Part shown: piece after piece, positions 47,242 through 58,621 of the stretch
How positions within the stretch are numbered: position 1 is the stretch's first letter
Layout of the letters: each line of letters begins with the position of its first letter
DNA from: Dehalococcoidia bacterium
GTDB lineage: Bacteria; Chloroflexota; Dehalococcoidia; Bin125
Length of the DNA: 64,000 bases
Assembly (NCBI GenBank): GCA_022822855.1
Contig: JAJDYG010000040.1
Coordinates: 1-64,000, forward strand
Reading direction: 5' to 3'
Position numbers and translations under genes: made by a program
The notes under the pieces: model-generated
What the model was told of the DNA's origin: nothing
Databases searched by the model: none
The model's input: the letters and a program-made list of their open reading frames with translations, nothing else

Positions 47242-47556
47242 ATGCAGATCGTGACAACCGAATCCGTACCAAACCGAGAGATCGCTGAGGTGTTGGGCTT
47301 GGTCAGCGCCAACAGCGTGCGCTCCCGCAACGTTGGGCGGGACATCCTGGCCGGTATCAAGAGCCTGTTTGGCGGCGAGATTCACGCCTACACGAAGCTG
47401 ATGAGCGACACGCGCACGCAAGTGATCGAGAAGCTCGAAGCATCTGCCGAGGCGATGGGCGCCGACGCAATTGTCGGGACCAGAATGATGACCTCCGATA
47501 TCGGCCAGAACCTGGCCGAGGTCTACATGTACGGCACGGCGGTCAAGCTGAAGTGA
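47242..47556 (+). CDS. YbjQ/UPF0145-family protein
   Basis: A 104-residue protein of the YbjQ family: VTTESVPNREIAEVLGLV, GRDILAGIKSLFGGEI, TKLMSDTR, AMGADAIVGTRM and YMYGTAV all match. Members form pentameric rings; a heavy-metal-binding role has been proposed but not shown. It is 2 bases after the PAP2 gene and ends 14 bases before the convergent coaBC stop. Confidence 0.9.
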   Translation: MQIVTTESVPNREIAEVLGLVSANSVRSRNVGRDILAGIKSLFGGEIHAYTKLMSDTRTQVIEKLEASAEAMGADAIVGTRMMTSDIGQNLAEVYMYGTAVKLK

Positions 47557-47570
47557 CCGACGCCTGATTC

Positions 47571-48818
47571 TCAGTCCGGCCGAACTGGCCAGTCGGGGTG
47601 CGATTTCAGCCGCTCCAGAATGGCCAACCCCACGTCGTACTTGTGCAACAGAGGCAGACGTTCCGGCTCACCCGATGCGCCGAGCAGCACGACCCGATTC
47701 GTGTCGACCTGGAAGCCGGCGTCCGACTGGCTGACGTCGTTGGCGGCAATGAAGGCGAGGCCCTTCTTCTCAATCTTGGCCTTAGCGTTGTCGATCAGGT
47801 CATCGGTCTCGGCGGCAAAGCCGACTTTGAGCAGATGGGGCGCATCGATCGACGCGATCACGTCGGGATTCTCAACCATCTCCAGTGTCATCCCCGCTTC
47901 CTCGGCATCCTGCTTCTTGAGTTTCGACTCCGCCGCCGCCGCCGGCCGGTAATCCGCAACCGCTGCGGCCATCACCAGCGCGTGGGCGCCTCGGGCCGCC
48001 TTCCGAATCTCCTCCTGCATCTCAATCGCTGTGCCGACTGAGCGCACGACGATGCCGTAGCGGCCGTCGGGTGGCTGTTGGGTTGTGATCAAAGTGACGG
48101 CCGCCCCCTGGTCGCGGGCCGCCTCAGCGACGGCGACACCCATCTTGCCGCTGGAATGATTGCCCACGTAGCGGACCGGATCGATGGGCTCGCGAGTACC
48201 TCCGGCCGTCACGATGATGTGCCGTCCCCGAAGATCTCCGACAGTCCGGCCGATCGCCGAGCGCACCGCTGCAGCCAACTCAATCGGTTCGATCAGCCGA
48301 CCCAGACCGCGGCCACCGGACGCGAGCCGGCCGATCGCCGGTCCCGCAATGAACACGCCGCGCGCTTTGAGCAACTCGAGGTTGGCCTGCACAGAGGGCT
48401 GGCCGTACATGACTGAATCCATCGCCGGCGCGACGACCAGCGGTGCGCTCGTCGCCAGCGCGGTCAACGTCACGGGGTTGTCGCCGATGCCCTGCGCCAG
48501 CTTGGCAATGGTGGTCGCCGAGGCCGGCGCGACCAGCATCGCGTCGGCACGCCGGCCCATCGCAACATGTTGCTCGGCCGGAGCTGACGGATCCCAGAGG
48601 TCGGCGGCGACTTCGCCCTTGACCAGAGAACGGAAGGTCAGCGCTGGAACGAAGCGCGCCGCCGATGGTGTCAACGCCACGTCGACGGTTGCGCCAGCGT
48701 CTTCGAGCCGGCGCGCTGCTTCGACGCTCTTGTAGGCGGAAATCGAACCGGTCACTCCCAGAGTGACTCGGCGGCCGCGGAGTGGCTGGGGCGCCGGCAC
48801 CTCACCGTCGGTGCTCAT
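47571..48818 (-). CDS. coaBC: Bifunctional CoaBC (phosphopantothenoylcysteine decarboxylase / synthetase)
   Basis: A 415-residue enzyme for two steps of coenzyme A synthesis. The N-terminal FMN domain has LGVTGSISAYKSVEAARRLED, APASATTIAKLAQGIGDN and AMDSVMYGQPSVQANLELL; the C-terminal synthetase domain begins with VTAGGTREPIDPVRYVGNHSSGKMG. The start at ATG 48818 overlaps the coaX stop by 4 bases, so pantothenate kinase and CoaBC are made from one message. Confidence 0.95.
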   Translation of the reverse strand: MSTDGEVPAPQPLRGRRVTLGVTGSISAYKSVEAARRLEDAGATVDVALTPSAARFVPALTFRSLVKGEVAADLWDPSAPAEQHVAMGRRADAMLVAPASATTIAKLAQGIGDNPVTLTALATSAPLVVAPAMDSVMYGQPSVQANLELLKARGVFIAGPAIGRLASGGRGLGRLIEPIELAAAVRSAIGRTVGDLRGRHIIVTAGGTREPIDPVRYVGNHSSGKMGVAVAEAARDQGAAVTLITTQQPPDGRYGIVVRSVGTAIEMQEEIRKAARGAHALVMAAAVADYRPAAAAESKLKKQDAEEAGMTLEMVENPDVIASIDAPHLLKVGFAAETDDLIDNAKAKIEKKGLAFIAANDVSQSDAGFQVDTNRVVLLGASGEPERLPLLHKYDVGLAILERLKSHPDWPVRPD

Positions 48819-49591
48819 GGAGTGCCTTCGGCGTTGTAGTAGTAGAGCTCGCGCAGACCCCACAAAATGAGGTCCTCGTCAACGATGTCCAGGACATCCG
48901 TCTCCTCGGCGATCCTTGGCGCCCAGCCTCCCGTGGCCACGACCCGGGCATCGCCCAACTCGCCGCGGAAGCGGGCAATGATCCCCTCCACGAGGCCGAC
49001 ATAACCGAACAGAATGCCGCTCTGCAGGGCCGTTTCGGTGCGTGCGCCGATTGCCGCCGGGGGTCGGTCCAGGTCGATCCGGGCCAAGCGGCTGGCGCGG
49101 TCGAACAGCGCCTCAGTGGAGATGCCAATGCCGGGCGAGATCGCACCTCCGATGTAGACACCGTGCTCGTTGATCGCATCGAACACGGTTGCCGTGCCGA
49201 AGTCGACCACGATCAGCGGCGGCGGCCCATATCGCGAGAGCGCTGCCACTGCGTCGACGATTCGGTCCGCACCCAACTCCTCGGTGTGTTCAATCCCAAT
49301 CCTGACCGGTTTTCTCATGTGCGGGGAGACCAGAAGCGGCTCGGTCCGCAGGAACTTGCGGCAGACGTCCTGGAACACCGGGGCCAGGGCAGGGACCACC
49401 GAAGAGATGATCGCTCCGTCGATCTGCGCGATCTGGATGCCCTCGTAGCGCAGCAAAGAGGCAACAAAGATGCCGTATTCGTCAGACAGCCGGTCGTGCT
49501 GGGTCGCCAGACGCCAAGTGTGGACAATTTTACGGTCGTTAAACACACCGATCTGGAGGGTCGTGTTCCCGATGTCAATGGCGATCAACAT
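48815..49591 (-). CDS. coaX: Type III pantothenate kinase
   Basis: A 258-residue kinase, the first step of coenzyme A synthesis. It has the ASKHA fold motifs LIAIDIGNTTLQIGVF (phosphate 1), ADRIVDAVAA, IVVDFGTATVFDAI and YIGGAISPGIGISTEAL, all typical of CoaX. Unlike CoaA it is not feedback-inhibited by CoA (known of the family). It diverges from dnaA across a 393-base gap. Confidence 0.95.
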   Translation of the reverse strand: MLIAIDIGNTTLQIGVFNDRKIVHTWRLATQHDRLSDEYGIFVASLLRYEGIQIAQIDGAIISSVVPALAPVFQDVCRKFLRTEPLLVSPHMRKPVRIGIEHTEELGADRIVDAVAALSRYGPPPLIVVDFGTATVFDAINEHGVYIGGAISPGIGISTEALFDRASRLARIDLDRPPAAIGARTETALQSGILFGYVGLVEGIIARFRGELGDARVVATGGWAPRIAEETDVLDIVDEDLILWGLRELYYYNAEGTP

Positions 49592-49984
49592 GGCTCGCCG
49601 TCCTTCCCGGCCCAGATTCTGAGGTCGATCCAGACCGATGCCGGGCTGCGCGATCTCGGCAGCGAGGCGTTATCTCGCGCATTCTAGGCGCGATCGTTGC
49701 CGTACGAATAACGTGTCCACTTCGCCGCCTGAAGAGCCGCCTGTCGACCCAGTTCAATCATGTCAAGACTCCGGAACCACGTCAGTGGATGGACTGGGGA
49801 AAGAGTGGAAGAGTTATCTGGTCGCGGGCGCTGTTCAATGGTTCCACCGCTGGCTGTTGTGCGCGTGAATGCTGGTTAGTATGTTCCCTCAAGCAGCCCC
49901 TCTACCGAGCGGCAACTCAGGTCCATCTGAGCTGGCCCCCTGCAACGCTCAGCATGGCATTTGCCATAAGGAGGCGACATCGGC
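49592..49984. other. dnaA upstream region, possible part of oriC
   Basis: A 393-base gap between divergent coaX and dnaA. Genes diverge from here for several kilobases on both sides, as at many bacterial origins. The gap has no perfect DnaA box; a near match, TGTGGACAA (one mismatch from TGTGGATAA), lies just outside at 49519-49527 within coaX. TAAGGAGG at 49967-49974, 10 bases before the dnaA ATG, is a near-perfect ribosome binding site. No open gene is seen. Confidence 0.4.
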
Positions 49985-51394
49985 ATGGTCAACCGGTCCG
50001 CCCACTCATTCAACGACCCATACTCGGATCACCGCGCCATCTGGCAACGCACCCTTGAACTGCTCCAAGACTCGCTCGACGGCAAGACGTTCGAGACCTG
50101 GTTCGCTAACACCCACGCGATTGAAGTCCGTGGCGGCGTGCTGCATGTCGGAGTGCCGACCGTCATCACTCGGGAAACGCTGCGCGGCAGCTACTACCCG
50201 CAACTGGCTTCGGCGGTTCGGCAGGCAGCCGGGCGTCCGATGGAAATCGAGCTGCGCGTCGCCGCTCGTCCGGAACCGGTGACGCCGGCGCTTGACATCT
50301 CGGAACAGGAAGCCAGCCCGCTGGGCGGCGACCGCAGCCTGCCGATTCAACCCGCGCGCAGCCGGCCCCATGTGCTTAACCGAGCGACATTCGAGCGATT
50401 TGTCGAGGGTACCTCCAACCAGATCGCCGTCACGGCTTCACGCCGCGTCGCGTACCACCCCGGCGAAGAGACGAACCCGCTCTTCATCTACGCAAACTCG
50501 GGTCTGGGCAAGACACATCTGCTGCATGCGATCGCCCACGTGACGATGCAGACCCACTACACCGTTCTCGTGGACACCGAATCCTATGTCCGTCAGTTCG
50601 TGAACAGCGTCGGCGCTGGCGAACGCGCCGCCTTCCAGGAGAAGTACGAATCGGCCGAGGTGCTGATCGTTGACGACGTGCAGAAGCTGGGCGGCAAGGT
50701 TCAGACCCAGGACGAGTTCTACAACGTCTTCAACGCCCTGCACCAGCGGGGACGCCAGATCGTGATCGCCTCGGATCTCCCGCCGCGGCTGCTGACCGGA
50801 CTCGGCGAGCGGCTGGTCACACGGTTCGAGGGAGGCTTGGTCGTCGAAATCAACCCGCCCGACGTTGAACTGCGCATGGCGATCCTGCAGCGTCTGATTC
50901 GCGGCTGGGACCTGCCGATCGACGAGGCGACGATCCAGATGATCGCCGAGCGCGGCGGCACCAATGTCCGCTCGCTGATCGGCGCCGTCCAGCGCGTGCG
51001 CGTGTTCGCCGAGAGCGAGCGCTCGCCGGTGACGCCGGGAATCGTGATGCGAGCCCTGGCGGGGCATGTCGCGGAAGAGTCCCGCAAAGCGAAGCCCACG
51101 GTCCCTGATCTGATTGCGGCAGCGTCCGACATCACCGGCGTCGCGCCCGAGCTGTTCACCGCGGCCCGCAAGGATCGTCGCACAGCGCGGGCGCGCCAGC
51201 TCGTCATGTATCTCGCCTGCTATCACACCGACCTGTCGCTCAGCGCGATTGGCCAAGCCCTTGGCGGCCGCGACCACTCGACCGTTTTGCACGGGCGGGA
51301 CAAGGTGGAGAGCATGCTCGCTGATCCAGCCGACGCCGAGGCCCAGTGGTGGATCCAGCAGGTATCCGAGATCCGTTCCCGGCTCCATCTGTAG
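49985..51394 (+). CDS. dnaA: Chromosomal replication initiator DnaA
   Basis: A 469-residue AAA+ protein that opens the origin. The N-terminal domain (about 10-90) has LDGKTFETWF; a linker follows; the AAA+ part begins NRATFERFVEGTSNQ and has Walker A NSGLGKTHLLHA, with the first Gly of the usual GGVGLGKTH replaced by Ala, Walker B VLIVDDVQ, and RGGTNVRSLIGA. The C-terminal domain keeps the DnaA-box-binding signature GRDHSTVLHGRDKVE. A strong ribosome binding site precedes it. Confidence 0.97.
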   Translation: MVNRSAHSFNDPYSDHRAIWQRTLELLQDSLDGKTFETWFANTHAIEVRGGVLHVGVPTVITRETLRGSYYPQLASAVRQAAGRPMEIELRVAARPEPVTPALDISEQEASPLGGDRSLPIQPARSRPHVLNRATFERFVEGTSNQIAVTASRRVAYHPGEETNPLFIYANSGLGKTHLLHAIAHVTMQTHYTVLVDTESYVRQFVNSVGAGERAAFQEKYESAEVLIVDDVQKLGGKVQTQDEFYNVFNALHQRGRQIVIASDLPPRLLTGLGERLVTRFEGGLVVEINPPDVELRMAILQRLIRGWDLPIDEATIQMIAERGGTNVRSLIGAVQRVRVFAESERSPVTPGIVMRALAGHVAEESRKAKPTVPDLIAAASDITGVAPELFTAARKDRRTARARQLVMYLACYHTDLSLSAIGQALGGRDHSTVLHGRDKVESMLADPADAEAQWWIQQVSEIRSRLHL

Positions 51395-51713
51395 ACCCTG
51401 CTCGGCGCCGTCGTCCCGGTTCCCCCGTCGATCCCATTGGCCGGTCGCCCACCTGTTCCCCACGCGCCCAGCCGACGACGGCCCAGCGCGAACTTCCACA
51501 CTCCTTCAACGGAGCATCCATTGGCGAACTCCAACACTCCACGATGCTCCCACGGCCACGCGAGGCCGAACATCCAACCGTTGTTGGTCCAACCTGAATT
51601 GTCCCCATTGCCCCACGCTCCATCTGCAACGACGTCGGAATTCTCTAGGACTCGATCTGCAGAGCGATCTCTGATCCGGAGTCGTAGCCGAACGTGTGGA
51701 TAAACTCGGTTCC
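51395..51713. other. dnaA-obgE gap with a DnaA box, possible oriC
   Basis: A 319-base gap. TGTGGATAA at 51695-51703 is a perfect DnaA box, 11 bases before the obgE start. Looser matches (TGTTCCCCAC, CTTCCACAC, TTGTCCCCA) occur at about 51449, 51493 and 51599. The stretch is less GC-rich than the genes and rich in CAAC and CCAAC words. No gene is seen. An origin or dnaA-linked regulatory cluster is plausible. Confidence 0.4.
51695..51703 (-). promoter_or_regulatory. DnaA box (perfect consensus)
   Basis: TGTGGATAA on the plus strand is the exact complement of the TTATCCACA consensus. It stands just upstream of obgE and downstream of dnaA. Confidence 0.6.
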
Positions 51714-52988
51714 ATGATTGATTCGGTCGAGATCGAGGTCGAAGGCGGGGCCGGCGGTCGCGGTGCAGTCTCATTTCGCCGTGAGAAATTTGTTCCGCGC
51801 GGCGGTCCGGACGGCGGCCGCGGCGGCCGCGGCGGCGATGTGGTGGTCGTGGCGAATGGGCAGCTCAACACGTTGCGTCGTTACCGGAGACAGCGGCGCT
51901 TTCGCGCGGAACCGGGCGCTAACGGCGGGACCAACCAGAAGCGCGGGCGCGCGGGTGCGACGCTGGTGCTCGAGCTACCGGTCGGCACGATCGTCTCGCG
52001 GGTCCGGGGGGGCGAGGTAGAGCAGCTGGTCGACCTTGAGCAAGATGGGCAATCGTTGGTGGTGGCCTGGGGCGGCCGCGGCGGTCAAGGCAACATGTAC
52101 TTTCGCAGCGCCACGAACCAGACGCCGCGGGTTGCCCAGAAGGGCGAGCCGGGCGAGCGGGGGCGGCTCAAGTTTGAGCTACGCGTCCTGGCCGACGTTG
52201 GCATCGTCGGGCTGCCCAACGCCGGGAAGTCCTCGCTCCTGCGTCACCTCACGGCCGCGCGGCCGCGGGTTGCCGACTATCCGTTCACCACGCTCGAACC
52301 GCATCTGGGTGTGGTCTCGGTGGGCTGGGACGAGTTCGTAATGGCCGATCTGCCCGGTCTGATCGAAGGCGCCGCCGGGGGCGCCGGGTTGGGCCATGAC
52401 TTCCTGCGCCACACTTCGAGGACCAGGCTGCTCGTCCACCTGATTGACGGTTCGCAGGACGATCCGACGGCGGCCAAGGCGTTGGTGGACCGGGAGTTGG
52501 CCGGCTACTCGGCCGATCTGGCCTCCAGACCGCAGATCGTGGTGATCAACAAGGTTGATCTGGAGGAGGTCGATGTCTTTCGTGACGAGATCGCCGCGCA
52601 GTTCTCCGCTGCCGAACCGGCTCCGCTGTTCTGCTCGGCAGCGACGGGAGAGGGCACGGACGCGGTCGTGGCGGCGTGCGCGGCGGCGCTGGCCGAACTG
52701 CGCGAGGGGGCTCCCGCTCGCGAAGCGAAGGTTCCCGTCGTGCGTCCCAGGCAGGATGGACGGCGGTTCGAGGTCGATGAGTTGGCCTCGGGTCTGTTCC
52801 AGGTACGGGGCGCTTCGGTCGAGCGGTTTGTCTCGATGATGGAGCTGGACGAGGATGAGGCGCTGGCGGAGACCTATCGCTGGCTCGATCGGCGAGGCGT
52901 TGCCTCGGCGTTGCACCGGGCGGGCTGCCAACCGGGCGATGTGGTTCGCATTGGCCAGGCCCGGATCAAGTGGGAATGGGAGCGCTGA
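51714..52988 (+). CDS. obgE: GTPase ObgE/CgtA
   Basis: A 424-residue essential GTPase of late 50S ribosome assembly and stress control. The start ATG at 51714 gives MIDSVEIEVEGGAGGRGAVSFRREKF, the Obg fold (about 1-158, Gly-rich). The G domain has GLPNAGKSSLL, DLPGLIEGAAGGAGLG, and NKVDL; the C-terminal OCT domain (about 345-424) is present, as in many Firmicutes, Actinobacteria and Chloroflexi. nadD overlaps its 3' end. Confidence 0.96.
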   Translation: MIDSVEIEVEGGAGGRGAVSFRREKFVPRGGPDGGRGGRGGDVVVVANGQLNTLRRYRRQRRFRAEPGANGGTNQKRGRAGATLVLELPVGTIVSRVRGGEVEQLVDLEQDGQSLVVAWGGRGGQGNMYFRSATNQTPRVAQKGEPGERGRLKFELRVLADVGIVGLPNAGKSSLLRHLTAARPRVADYPFTTLEPHLGVVSVGWDEFVMADLPGLIEGAAGGAGLGHDFLRHTSRTRLLVHLIDGSQDDPTAAKALVDRELAGYSADLASRPQIVVINKVDLEEVDVFRDEIAAQFSAAEPAPLFCSAATGEGTDAVVAACAAALAELREGAPAREAKVPVVRPRQDGRRFEVDELASGLFQVRGASVERFVSMMELDEDEALAETYRWLDRRGVASALHRAGCQPGDVVRIGQARIKWEWER

Positions 52989-53623
52989 TCTCCGTGGGCG
53001 AGCGCAACGAGCTTCGCTTCGAGCCGCATGAGCGCGTGGGCGCGCTGGGCGGCACGTTCGATCCGCTGCATCGCGCGCACCTGCATCTGGGCGACACCGC
53101 GGCCCAGGCGCTGGAGCTGGACCGGCTGATTCTGATTCCGGCCGGCGACCCCTGGCGCAAGCGCGACCGGAACGTGACGGCCGCCGCTCATCGCCTTGCG
53201 ATGACGGCGGCTGCGGTGGAGGAGCGCCGGGGTGGGCTCGAGGTTTCCGACATCGAGGTCCGCCGGGATGGTCCGACGTACACGCTTGACACGGTGCGCG
53301 AGCTTCGCGATCGGGGTGCGAAGCAGCTCTGGTGGATCATGGGGGCGGACGCGGTGCTCGACTTGCCTCACTGGCACAAGGCCAACGAGATTCTTACCTG
53401 TGCCCGGATCGCGGCCGCGGTCAGGCCGGGAGCGGAGCTCGATCGCAGACAGCTCGACCGGATCATCTACGGGCTCGGCCGTTGGCTCGACTGGGTGCCG
53501 ATGGAGCCGATCGATCTGTCGGCGTCGGAGCTGAGGGTGCGCATCGCACGTGGCGAGGACGTGTCCGAGGACGTGCCGGCGGCGGTGTTGGAGTACGCGC
53601 GTACTCATCAGTTGTACACCTGA
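52976..53623 (+). CDS. nadD: Nicotinate-nucleotide adenylyltransferase
   Basis: A 215-residue NAD synthesis enzyme. I use ATG 52976; the GTG at 52970 is also possible. It overlaps obgE by 13 bases. GALGGTFDPLHRAHLHLGDTA is the nucleotidyltransferase HxGH-type site (here HxxH), LILIPAGDPWRK and GADAVLDLPHWH follow, and SASELRVRIARGED is the C-terminal ISSTxxR-type motif. The neighbour pair obgE-nadD is common in bacteria. Confidence 0.95.
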   Translation: MGALISVGERNELRFEPHERVGALGGTFDPLHRAHLHLGDTAAQALELDRLILIPAGDPWRKRDRNVTAAAHRLAMTAAAVEERRGGLEVSDIEVRRDGPTYTLDTVRELRDRGAKQLWWIMGADAVLDLPHWHKANEILTCARIAAAVRPGAELDRRQLDRIIYGLGRWLDWVPMEPIDLSASELRVRIARGEDVSEDVPAAVLEYARTHQLYT

Positions 53624-53640
53624 GGCCGCTGCGGCTGGCA

Positions 53641-54336
53641 TTATCCACGGCCGATGTTGTCGGAGGTGTAGTGCTCTTTGCGCATCAGCACTGTGACTCG
53701 GGGGCCGGGCGGGAAGAGGAAGGGGCGGAGGGGGAGGGTCTGGATCCAGGCGAAGCCGGCGTCGTAGGCGAGCTGACCGAGGTGGGCGAAGGTTCTCAGG
53801 CGCGGCTTGGCGTCTTGGGCTTCATTTGCGCCGTTGGCACCGTTGGCGGCGAGGACTGTCGACCAGAGGGCGTTGAGGGTGGGCGAGCGGGACGGCGCGA
53901 TCTCCCAGAGGACGGCGACACCGTTGTGATCGAGGACGCGCCAGAGCTCTTCCAGCACTCGCACGGCCCGCTCATCGTCCCAGTGGCGGAGCAGGTGGGG
54001 CAGGACGGCGAAGTCGACTGAGCCGTCGTCGAGGGGTAGGCGATGGGGCCCTGCGCGGAGGGTCTGAATGTCCCGGAGGTCCGAGGCGTCGGCGGGCGGG
54101 CGATCGTCGGTGAGGACGGCGATCGGGGTGGGCTCCAGCTCGGCGGTGTCGGCGAGGAGCGCGGCCAGGGGCGGCGAGTCGGGCCCCAGGACCAGCAACC
54201 GTTCGACCGGGGCCATGGCGGTCAACTCGACCAGTTGGGCCGCGGGGGAGTCCTCGAGCGCGAGGCGCGGCTGTCCGCGCCACCAGCGGCGGAGCGCCGG
54301 CGGGATCGCCAGCGGGGGAACAGCGGACTGAGCCAT
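53641..54336 (-). CDS. SAM-dependent methyltransferase-like protein
   Basis: A 231-residue protein starting at ATG 54336 (MAQSAVPPLA). It looks like a class I methyltransferase: a Rossmann opening RLLVLGPDSPPLAALLAD where motif I would be, with GPD replacing GxG, then HRLPLDDGSVDFAVLPHLLRH (motif IV/V region) and VLEELWRVLDHNGVAVLWEIAPS. The motif I glycines are poor, so SAM binding is unsure. It starts 4 bases from the gyrB stop on the same strand; TTATCCACG, near a DnaA box, covers its stop codon. Confidence 0.7.
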   Translation of the reverse strand: MAQSAVPPLAIPPALRRWWRGQPRLALEDSPAAQLVELTAMAPVERLLVLGPDSPPLAALLADTAELEPTPIAVLTDDRPPADASDLRDIQTLRAGPHRLPLDDGSVDFAVLPHLLRHWDDERAVRVLEELWRVLDHNGVAVLWEIAPSRSPTLNALWSTVLAANGANGANEAQDAKPRLRTFAHLGQLAYDAGFAWIQTLPLRPFLFPPGPRVTVLMRKEHYTSDNIGRG

Positions 54337-54340
54337 CGGT

Positions 54341-57027
<2,687 letters not shown>

Positions 57028-57040
<13 letters not shown>

Positions 57041-57564
57041 CGCCCCCGGTGCCCCGGTTGCGGAGCAATATCGTCGCGGTCTACATCGCGAGGCCGGCGG
57101 GAGATGGCGTGGGGATGGGCGCGGAAACAGGTGTCGAGTTGCTGATGCTTCAGCGGCCCGAGGGTCACCGCTTCGCGGGGGCGTGGCAGACGGTCGGGGG
57201 TCACATCGAGGAACGGCGCGGGGAGACCGCGTGGCAGGCCGCGTTGCGGGAGTTGGACGAGGAGACGGGGCTCGCGGTTGAGCGCTGGTTTCGGATCGAC
57301 CGTCCGGAGAGTTTCTACAACCCCGAGAACGACACGATCTACCTGGTTCCCGCGTTCGCCGCACTGGTCGCCGCGGGGGCGGAGCCGACGCTCTCGGAGG
57401 AACACCAGGCCTGGCGCTGGCAGACTGCGGAGGAAGCGGCGGCGTCGGTCGACTGGGCGGCGATGCGGGATTCTCTGTTGCTGGTCGGCGCGGCTCTGGC
57501 GGATGTTGGGCGTCCCGGGCTTGGGGTGACGGAGTTTGATCCGGCGGGATTGGGGGGTGGTTAG
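57028..57564 (+). CDS. Nudix hydrolase
   Basis: A 178-residue Nudix-fold protein starting at GTG 57028 or 57049. The Nudix box is GGHIEERRGETAWQAALREL plus DEETGL: the REL-DEETGL half is canonical, but two extra residues (RR) sit between the GG and the first Glu. Before it, VELLMLQRPEGHRFAGAWQ is typical of dihydroneopterin- or nucleotide-sugar-type Nudix proteins. Likely a (deoxy)nucleotide diphosphate derivative hydrolase; the substrate is open. It overlaps the TrmO-like gene. Confidence 0.88.
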
Positions 57565-57607
57565 CGGGTAGGTCCTCGGGCACGGGGCCTCAGAGCGCGC
57601 AGGGGCG

Positions 57608-57656
57608 CCCCCCTCTGTCACTACGTGACATCTCCCCCCGCCGGAGGCGGGGGGAG
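57608..57656. repeat. Class A dispersed palindrome
   Basis: Two perfect hairpins, TGTCAC-TAC-GTGACA (57616-57630) and CCCCCGCC-GGA-GGCGGGGG (57635-57653), give this copy the clearest structure of the class. It lies in the convergent gap between the Nudix gene and the HTH gene and may serve both as terminator. Confidence 0.8.
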
Positions 57657-57706
57657 AGAGGGAACGAGGCTTGTGGTCGCCCGCGGGCTGCAGGGTCTCG
57701 CAGGGG

Positions 57707-57740
57707 AGGGAGCGGGTCCCCGAATGAATCGGGGACTGGG
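57707..57740. repeat. Class C dispersed palindrome
   Basis: GCGGGTCCCCG-AATGAAT-CGGGGACTGGG: arms GTCCCCG and CGGGGAC. Copies near 25.0 kb (reverse) and 58.7 kb share it; a fourth lies inside the HTH gene at 57905-57940. Confidence 0.75.
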
Positions 57741-57751
57741 AATGGGGAGGG

Positions 57752-58489
57752 TCAGCCGGCGGCTTCGGTGTAGGCGGGGATGGGGATCTCCGGGGTTTTG
57801 GCGTTGGGGTCGGTGAGTTTTTCGAGGAAGTTGAGGATCTGCTCGTCGGATTTGCGTCTGAGGTGAGGGAACAGCTCGATCGCTTCACTGATCACGGGGT
57901 CGTGGAGGGGAGCGGGTCCCCGCTCGGGGGCGGGGACGGGGGACTCGGCGGTTTCCGGGAGAATTTTTTCTTCTGGGGCGTCTGAGGGGACGATCTCCTG
58001 CTGTGGGCTGGAGATCGTGGATTTGGGGGGTTCAATTTGTGAAAGTTTGGTGCTGGTTTCTGCCAGTTCCTGCGGGTTCTCTGGTTCTTCGTCGAACAGG
58101 CCGGGTTGGTCGGGTCGCTGCTCGGCTCGGCGATGGACGTCCTGCACGGTGCGGCGGATCTCTCGGGCGAGGCTGTTGAGTTGGGTTTCCTGGGCGTCTC
58201 GGGCGCGGAGGTATTCGACCGGGGTGAGGCGCTTGGCGTTGTCGGCGACGGAATCGTGTGCGATGGCGATGGAGAGACGCGTCTTGAGCAGGAAGAGCGA
58301 CTCGAGCAGGAGGTCGTCGGCTGTGGCGGCGGCGATGCTGCTCCAGTGGGTCTCGGCGAGCTTGAGGTCGGCTCGGACGGTGGCGACGGAGGTTTTGCTG
58401 GTGTCGGCGATCTGCTTGAGGGATTGTCCTCGCTGTCGGAGGTAGTGGGCTCGGACGCTGCGTCGGCGTTGTCTGGGGGTGATGTGCAT
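57752..58489 (-). CDS. Helix-turn-helix protein with repeat-derived Pro/Glu-rich linker
   Basis: A 245-residue protein. The N-terminus (about 1-60) is a helix-turn-helix of the kind in phage terminase small subunits and transposon regulators (HYLRQRGQSLKQIADTSKTSVATVRADL). A helical region follows (about 60-125), then a Pro/Glu/Ser-rich linker (about 125-200), and a short helical C-terminus (SDEQILNFLEKL). The linker DNA includes a class C palindrome (PVPAPERGPAP) and matches relics at 4.4 and 24.1 kb (TISS, APEEKILPET). It may be a member of a dispersed gene family. Function unknown; DNA binding is likely. Confidence 0.7.
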   Translation of the reverse strand: MHITPRQRRRSVRAHYLRQRGQSLKQIADTSKTSVATVRADLKLAETHWSSIAAATADDLLLESLFLLKTRLSIAIAHDSVADNAKRLTPVEYLRARDAQETQLNSLAREIRRTVQDVHRRAEQRPDQPGLFDEEPENPQELAETSTKLSQIEPPKSTISSPQQEIVPSDAPEEKILPETAESPVPAPERGPAPLHDPVISEAIELFPHLRRKSDEQILNFLEKLTDPNAKTPEIPIPAYTEAAG

Positions 58490-58621
58490 GGGGTGGGCCT
58501 TTCACTTCCGGGAACGAGTGTTCTGGTCACTGTAGCGAAAGGGTGTTCTGTTTGGTGTGTCGGAGTTGGCGGAAAGGGTGAGTGGGATCGTGTGGCGGGG
58601 GTTGTTGCTGAGACAGAGGGC

